From contig CALJXB010000414.1 in assembly GCA_937974415.1 (NCBI GenBank), positions 1 to 11,032 on the forward strand: 11,032 bases of DNA, given 5' to 3'. The notes beneath the pieces were generated by a model that ran no database searches, was not told the DNA's origin, and saw only the letters and a program-made list of their open reading frames with translations. The DNA is from an uncultured Kiloniellales bacterium. GTDB taxonomy: Bacteria; Pseudomonadota; Alphaproteobacteria; Kiloniellales; JAKSDN01. Below are positions 5,143 through 11,032 of the stretch, piece by piece (position 1 is the first letter of the stretch; each line of letters starts with the position of its first letter). The position numbers and the translations under genes were made by a program.

Positions 5143-7179
5143 ATGGGTCTGCTGCCACGCGCGCTGTTGCGCCTGGTCGTTCTTCTATGGGTGACGGCCT
5201 CGGCGGCGCAAGCGGCCGAACGGGTCACCGTTTTCGGCGATGTGGGCAAAGGCTCGGGCCGCCTCGAGTTCAACTGGCCGCGAGCCGTGCTCTACGATGC
5301 GCGGGTCATTCTCGGTCGCCTGGTCGTTCAGTTCTCCGAGCCCGGCGACTTCGATTTCTCCGCCTATCGCAATTCGATGCCGCAATACCTCGGCCATCCG
5401 ACGGTGGTGGCCGACGGCGCTGTGATCGCGTTTCCCCTGCGGATTCCGGTGACCCTGCGCCATCGCCAGGAAGGCCCGCTCATCACCATCGAGCTTCACG
5501 ACGAGCACGCCCTACCGGAGCTGTCGACGGCGGCGGGAGACGATCCGGAGGCGGCCGAAACTACCGAAGCCACCGAAATCGCTGAAACCGCCGAAACCCA
5601 GGAAAGCAGTCCGGCGGAGCCGCCAGTGGTCGATAGGGCGGTCGACGGGGTGGACGATGGGGCAGACGAGGCGGCGGCAGGGTCCCTCGATGCGCCGCCG
5701 ATCGAAACCTTCGCCGGCCCCGCCAGCGGCCCGCCGCTCGGTCTCAGAATCGGCGAGCATCCCGGATTCAGTCGTCTGGTGTTCGATTGGCCGAGCGATG
5801 TCGCCTACCGCATCGAACAACGCGGGGACCGGCTCACCATCCAGTTCGACGCCGAAGCCGAGCTCGACGTTTCAAGATTCGAGCGCAACGGGCTCGACAA
5901 CATCTATGCGATTTCCTCCGAAAACGGTGCGGCTGGCCTCGGTGTGACGCTCTTTCTCACCGAAGACTGGCTGGTGCGCCATTTCCGCAGTGGCACCTTC
6001 GTCGTCGTCGACGTGGTGCACGACGAGGCGAGAGCTGAGCGCATCGCCTCGGCCCAGGCGGTGGAGATGATGCCGCTGTCCGAGCCGCCGGCACAGCTCG
6101 CCGAGGAGCCGGCACCGGACGCCGCGCCATCGACACCCGTTGCGGCCACCGTATTGGAAGAGCCGCTCGCGGCTTCGACCCAGCCAACTCCCGAAAGCGC
6201 GCCCGAAGCCGGCAGCGAAGATGGCGACGGTGACGAGCCTCGCTTGGCCGCAGTCGATTCGGCAGTCGATTCGGCAGTCGATTCGTCGGAGTCCGTGGCG
6301 TCGCCGGAAGCGGCGCAACCGCTCGCGGGCGAAGCGATCGTGCCGGATCCGGCCCTGCCGCCTCTCGACGACCCAATGGCCGATCCAGTGGCCGAGCCCC
6401 TGGCCAGCCCGGAGCCCAATCCGACACCTGACCTTTCCGAGGCTGCGGCGGCAAGCGGCGAGGGCATGCTCTCCCTGGCCGAAGTGCGCGAGGTTGATGA
6501 CGGGGATCCTGCGTCCGCTTCCGGGACCCAGGCCGGCGCCCGCAAACCGGTGCTGCTGCGTTTCGACTGGCCGTCCGGCCCCGGCCGGGCTGCCGCCTTT
6601 AGGCGCGGCCGCCACCTGTGGATCGTCTTCGACCAGCCGGTGGCCGAGGGGGCCAGCCGCCGCATCGCCGAGACCGTACCGGACCTTGCGCCGGTCGTGC
6701 GGCTGACCGCTGAGAACGCGCCCGCTGCCACCGTTTTGCGCCTCAACCTGCCGGTCGGCTTCGCCCCGGCCCTGCGTCGCGAGGACCGCGCCTGGATCGT
6801 CGACCTGCGGGCGCGCGCGGAAGAACCGCAGACCGACCTCGGCATGGAATACCAGACCGAGACGCCGGACCCGCGCATCCGGTTCAACGTCGGCGGGACG
6901 AGAGAGGTGCTCAAAGTCCGCGACCCCGACCTCGGGGACCGCCTCGAGATCGTGCCGGTGCCGGTCGCCGGCCAGGGGCTCGAGCGGCCGCGGCATTTCC
7001 TGCAATTCCGCGCCTTGGCGACCTATCAGGGCCTGGCCTTCATCCCCCTGTCCGACGGTCTCGCCGTCGAGGCTGACGACAGCGGCGTTGTCGTGCGCGA
7101 TGCGGAGGGCCTGCTGATTTCGCCGGGCGCCGACCGGGACCGCAAACTGCGCGCCAACAACGATTTCGAATCCGGCTAG
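5143..7179 (+). CDS. exported protein with three AMIN-like FxWP repeats and acidic linkers
   Basis: I do not recognise a named gene. The 678-residue product begins with a signal peptide (positive end MGLLPRALLR, hydrophobic core to about 19, ASAAQA-AE cleavage near 24), so it acts in the periplasm or envelope. Three related beta-rich units follow: about 27-120 with FNWP at 43-46, 198-293 with FDWP at 214-217, and 467-557 with FDWP at 474-477. Each has the order R-L-x-F-x-W-P, then a strand ending near I-x-F or V-x-F, then a closing strand (TIEL, VVVDVVHDE, WIVDL). This resembles AMIN-type, peptidoglycan- or envelope-binding domains. Linkers at 121-190 and 294-465 are rich in Glu, Ala, Pro and Asp and hold short tandem repeats, including VDSAVDSAVDS. 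From memory, similar proteins in Rhodospirillales flagellar regions continue into TPR repeats. This one stops after LLISPGADRDRKL, so it may be shortened. It converges with csrA. A flagellar or envelope role is inferred from neighbours only. Confidence 0.7.
   Translation: MGLLPRALLRLVVLLWVTASAAQAAERVTVFGDVGKGSGRLEFNWPRAVLYDARVILGRLVVQFSEPGDFDFSAYRNSMPQYLGHPTVVADGAVIAFPLRIPVTLRHRQEGPLITIELHDEHALPELSTAAGDDPEAAETTEATEIAETAETQESSPAEPPVVDRAVDGVDDGADEAAAGSLDAPPIETFAGPASGPPLGLRIGEHPGFSRLVFDWPSDVAYRIEQRGDRLTIQFDAEAELDVSRFERNGLDNIYAISSENGAAGLGVTLFLTEDWLVRHFRSGTFVVVDVVHDEARAERIASAQAVEMMPLSEPPAQLAEEPAPDAAPSTPVAATVLEEPLAASTQPTPESAPEAGSEDGDGDEPRLAAVDSAVDSAVDSSESVASPEAAQPLAGEAIVPDPALPPLDDPMADPVAEPLASPEPNPTPDLSEAAAASGEGMLSLAEVREVDDGDPASASGTQAGARKPVLLRFDWPSGPGRAAAFRRGRHLWIVFDQPVAEGASRRIAETVPDLAPVVRLTAENAPAATVLRLNLPVGFAPALRREDRAWIVDLRARAEEPQTDLGMEYQTETPDPRIRFNVGGTREVLKVRDPDLGDRLEIVPVPVAGQGLERPRHFLQFRALATYQGLAFIPLSDGLAVEADDSGVVVRDAEGLLISPGADRDRKLRANNDFESG
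6251..6285 (+). repeat. three in-frame 12-bp repeats (VDSA) in a linker
   Basis: CAGTCGATTCGG occurs three times in tandem, the last copy missing its final base, and encodes V-D-S-A units in the long acidic linker of the exported protein. The copies are identical, so the array is recent and could change length by slippage without shifting the frame. Confidence 0.85.
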
Positions 7180-7259
7180 CGTAGCCGATTCACCTGGCGA
7201 ACCGCCGGCGGGCCAGCAGCTTTCCCGGCAAATCTCCCAGGGTGCCGCGCATTCGGCGT

Positions 7260-7284
7260 GGGCCCTCGACCGATCGTTGGGCCC
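7260..7284. other. GGGCCC inverted repeat between convergent genes
   Basis: GGGCCC at 7260-7265 and 7279-7284 can pair around a 13-base loop in the gap where the exported-protein gene and csrA converge. There is no T-run on either side, so a role as a bidirectional terminator is only possible. Confidence 0.25.
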
Positions 7285-7290
7285 GAACGG

Positions 7291-7569
7291 TTAGCCGGCC
7301 TCGCGCTTGGGCTCCGGCTTGACCGCCGGTTCGGTGTCGGGCGGCCGGTCGGCGGTCTGCTCGAGCGCCTTGGCGAGGGCGTCGCCACCTGCGGCCGCGG
7401 CCCGGTTTTCTTCTTGAATGCGCTCGTGGATCTCGCGGCGCAGCACAGTCGCCTCGGCCGGAAATGTGAATCCCAGCTTGATCGACTTGCCGCGGATGTC
7501 CACCACGGTCACTTCGATGTCATCGTTGATGATGACCGACTCGCCGACTTTGCGGGTCAAGTAGAGCAT
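7291..7569 (-). CDS. csrA: carbon storage regulator CsrA, FliW-associated type
   Basis: CsrA is a dimeric RNA-binding protein that blocks or stabilises mRNAs by binding GGA motifs near ribosome binding sites. The 92-residue product starts MLYLTRKVGESVII and keeps the RNA-contact residues L4, R6 and R44 (in TVLRREIHERI). After the core it reads IQEENRAAA (51-59). This matches the extended C-terminus of the Bacillus subtilis protein, where N55 (N55 here too) is tied to FliW binding, rather than the shorter E. coli form. A further Ala/Glu/Pro-rich tail (about 60-92) is unusual; CsrA proteins are normally 60-75 residues. The fliW gene lies at 199-699 on the same strand, so a CsrA-FliW pair is likely. 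The leader before the ATG holds tandem GGCA repeats and no good Shine-Dalgarno sequence. csrA is transcribed against the neighbouring genes on both sides. Confidence 0.92.
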   Translation of the reverse strand: MLYLTRKVGESVIINDDIEVTVVDIRGKSIKLGFTFPAEATVLRREIHERIQEENRAAAAGGDALAKALEQTADRPPDTEPAVKPEPKREAG

Positions 7570-7727
7570 TGCCTGCCTGCCTGTTTGGCGGCTCCCCGAT
7601 CATGGGGCAGGCCAGTTGCGGGACTCTAGCAGGCTTCGGCGCCTCGAAACAAGGCGTCGGCGACAGGGTTACCGTACGAGGCTCTGGGTTTCGGGCGCGC
7701 CGGACTTGGGAACAGGCTGCCGCGTCC

Positions 7728-7769
7728 GCCGTCAATCGCCCGCCGTCAATCGCCCGCCATCAAACGCCC
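7728..7769. repeat. 14-bp tandem repeat array, copy A
   Basis: Three units: GCCGTCAATCGCCC at 7728-7741 and 7742-7755 (identical), then GCCATCAAACGCCC at 7756-7769 with two changes. A decayed fourth unit may follow to about 7783. The array lies about 160 bases upstream of the csrA start on its strand. Confidence 0.85.
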
Positions 7770-7935
7770 GGCTGCAATCGTCCTGCCCAGGGCGGCGGCC
7801 GACGGCCCGGACCCGCGCGCCCAGCTGGGGATTGGCAGGTCCGCCGTGCGGATGCTAGGGGAAGGGCGGGGCGAGGACGGAGTCGCCGGCCTTGATCTGG
7901 CGCCGCCGCCCGCTCCGTGCGAGCGGCCCACAGGA

Positions 7936-7991
7936 CAAGACCGATCAGTCAAGACCGGTAAGACAGGGCTGGCGAGACGAGACTGGCGAGA
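7936..7991. repeat. degenerate 14-bp tandem repeat array, copy B
   Basis: Four 14-bp units run up to 11 bases before the cckA start: CAAGACCGATCAGT, CAAGACCGGTAAGA, CAGGGCTGGCGAGA and CGAGACTGGCGAGA. The last two include a perfect 2 x 14 duplication of CTGGCGAGACGAGA (7969-7996). The A/G-rich end supplies the only purine-rich sequence where the ribosome binding site of cckA should be. A 14-bp unit breaks the reading frame, so this is leader, not coding. Confidence 0.75.
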
Positions 7992-8001
7992 CGAGAGCAC
8001 C

Positions 8002-10188
<2,187 letters not shown>

Positions 10189-10227
10189 TCCGGCTGCGCT
10201 TCGCGACTGACCGGTCCGCTCTTCACT

Positions 10228-10247
10228 GTGTTGCCGGGTGTTGCCGG
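10228..10247. repeat. 10-bp direct repeat
   Basis: GTGTTGCCGG occurs twice in tandem (10228-10237 and 10238-10247). The second copy overlaps the left arm of the large inverted repeat that follows. Confidence 0.7.
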
Positions 10248-10336
10248 CCCGCCTCCCCACCCAGTGCGGAGCACTCGCGCTTCGCGCGCCCACGGGATCG
10301 TAAGCTAGGGGTGGTCGGGTGGGGAGGCGGGCCGGC
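10243..10336. repeat. 20-bp perfect inverted repeat enclosing hairpins
   Basis: Bases 10243-10262 (GCCGGCCCGC...CACCC) and 10317-10336 are exact reverse complements over 20 bp, separated by 54 bp. The spacer itself holds two adjacent perfect hairpins: AGTGC-GGA-GCACT (10263-10275), which abuts the left arm, and CGCGC-TTC-GCGCG (10276-10288). A weaker third pairing is CCAC (10290-10293) with GTGG (10311-10314). The whole could fold as a branched, cloverleaf-like structure in DNA or RNA. No T-run follows, so it is not a standard terminator. It could be an extragenic palindromic (REP-type) element or a small mobile element. It ends 9 bases before the ribosome binding site of the next gene. Confidence 0.7.
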
Positions 10337-10367
10337 GAATTAGTGAGGAGGGCCGTTGGACGTCACG

Positions 10368-11032
10368 ATGAAAGCCATGGTGCGCCGCCGCTACGGGGGC
10401 CCCGAGGTGCTCGCCCTCGAGGAGATGGAGACGCCGCGCCCGGGAGACCGCGACGTCCTGATCAAGGTCGAGGCCGCCTCGGTCAATCTCGGCGACTGGG
10501 AGCTCCTGACCGGCAATCCCTTTCTTTTCCGCATCCTGGTCCGTCTCTTCGTCCCGGCGCCGCGGCTCCGGCCGCGGGCGTCGAACGGGCCCCTGGCGTC
10601 GGCGCTGCTGGAGCCGCGGATCAAGGTGCTCGGCGGCGACATCGCCGGCCGGGTCGAAGCGGTCGGCCGGGAGGTCACGCAGTTCCGGCCGGGCGACGAG
10701 GTCTTCGGCGACGCCTATGCCGGGGGCATGGGCGCCTTTGCCGAGTACGTCTGCGTCCCCGAGACGGCGGCCTTGGCGGCGAAGCCGGCCGGCATGAGCT
10801 TCGAACAGGCGGCGGCCATCCCCCAGGCGGCCTTCATCGCCCTCCAGGGCATCTGGGACAAAGGCCGGGTGCGGGCCGGGCAGCGGGTGCTGATCAACGG
10901 CGCGGGCGGCGGCGCCGGGTCCTTCGCGGTGCAGATCGCCAAGTCGCTGGGCGCCGAGGTGACCGGCGTGGACAGCGCCCAAAAGCTCGACATGATGCGC
11001 GCGATTGGGGCCGACCGGGCGATCGACTACGC
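10368..11032 (+). CDS. zinc-independent medium-chain alcohol dehydrogenase/quinone oxidoreductase family protein, partial
   Basis: The first 221 residues of an MDR-superfamily, NAD(P)H-dependent oxidoreductase are present; the 3' end lies outside the window. The N-terminal catalytic fold begins MKAMVRRRYGGPEVLALEEM and continues through VLIKVEAASVNLGDWELL (30-47), GGDIAGRVEAVG (89-100), FRPGDEVFG (106-114) and FAEYVCVPE (124-132). The Rossmann part follows with QRVLINGAGGGAGSFAVQIAK (172-192), whose glycine motif binds the nucleotide, then GAEVTGVDS and GADRAIDY. No cluster of structural-zinc cysteines is seen, which fits the quinone-oxidoreductase-like branch; the substrate cannot be told. 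A segment of about 25 residues (55-80, RILVRLFVPAPRLRPRAS onward) lengthens the region after the catalytic Asn. AGGAGG at 10346-10351 is far from the ATG (16 bases) but 4 bases from a TTG at 10356 in the same frame, so the true start may be TTG. It is unrelated to the motility genes by function. Confidence 0.85.
   Translation, partial: MKAMVRRRYGGPEVLALEEMETPRPGDRDVLIKVEAASVNLGDWELLTGNPFLFRILVRLFVPAPRLRPRASNGPLASALLEPRIKVLGGDIAGRVEAVGREVTQFRPGDEVFGDAYAGGMGAFAEYVCVPETAALAAKPAGMSFEQAAAIPQAAFIALQGIWDKGRVRAGQRVLINGAGGGAGSFAVQIAKSLGAEVTGVDSAQKLDMMRAIGADRAIDY

Larger units (their letters stand above)
7570..8001. other. divergent intergenic region, csrA to cckA
   Basis: About 430 bases separate the divergent starts of csrA and cckA, and I see no gene here. 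The frame of cckA stays open back to 7846, but that part reads through a 14-bp repeat array and has no family sequence. The region must hold the promoters of both genes. Its main feature is two tandem arrays with the same 14-bp period (7728-7769 and 7936-7991). Confidence 0.55.

Noticed and set aside
5872..7005. 377-codon and overlapping open frames on the minus strand opposite the exported protein
   Set aside because: The compositions are Arg/Gly-rich and repeat-driven with no domains; the plus strand has a signal peptide, ribosome site and repeated units.
7728..7996. CRISPR array
   Set aside because: The units are 14 bp head-to-tail with no unique spacers, and there are no cas genes.
7846..8001. 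N-terminal extension of CckA back to 7846
   Set aside because: The segment reads through a 14-bp-period repeat array, lacks family sequence, and would put 52 residues before the membrane helix.

Overview
The window is high-GC DNA from an alphaproteobacterium, most likely a motile and probably marine member of a Rhodospirillales/Kiloniellales-like lineage. I base this on the CckA-type hybrid kinase (CckA-ChpT-CtrA phosphorelays are alphaproteobacterial), the DksA whose zinc finger keeps only one cysteine, a DMSP-lyase-type M24 protein, and several flagellar and chemotaxis genes. The genus cannot be fixed from the sequence. No rRNA, tRNA, CRISPR array, transposase or phage gene is visible.

Layout, left to right. 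1-198: a non-coding edge with an AT-rich patch. 199-699 (-): fliW, with a perfect 24-bp palindrome just upstream of its start. 700-1218: a long non-coding stretch ending in hairpins and the AT-rich leader of dksA. 1219-1902 (+): dksA, closed by a strong intrinsic terminator. 2144-3409 (+): a dddP-like gene with every metal-binding and catalytic position of the DMSP lyase DddP. 3652-4197 (+): fliL. 4360-4749 (+): a single-domain CheY-like receiver whose phosphoacceptor Asp is Gly, preceded by a sigma-54-like promoter. 5143-7179 (+): an exported protein with three FxWP-type repeats separated by acidic linkers. 7291-7569 (-): csrA, convergent with the previous gene. 7570-8001: an intergenic region with two separate 14-bp-period tandem arrays. 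8002-10188 (+): cckA. 10189-10355: a 20-bp perfect inverted repeat enclosing small hairpins. 10368 to the end (+): a partial medium-chain dehydrogenase/reductase.

Most of the genes read as a control hub for motility. CckA would feed the CtrA phosphorelay. CsrA and FliW are a known antagonist pair that couples flagellin export to translation. DksA tunes transcription with ppGpp. FliL acts at the flagellar motor, and the CheY-like protein looks like a receiver that no longer takes phosphate. Placing a DMSP lyase homologue and a large exported repeat protein inside this group is less usual. The strongest items for follow-up are the phosphoacceptor-less CheY, the FliW/CsrA pair in an alphaproteobacterium, the dddP placement, the triple-repeat exported protein and the structured intergenic elements.
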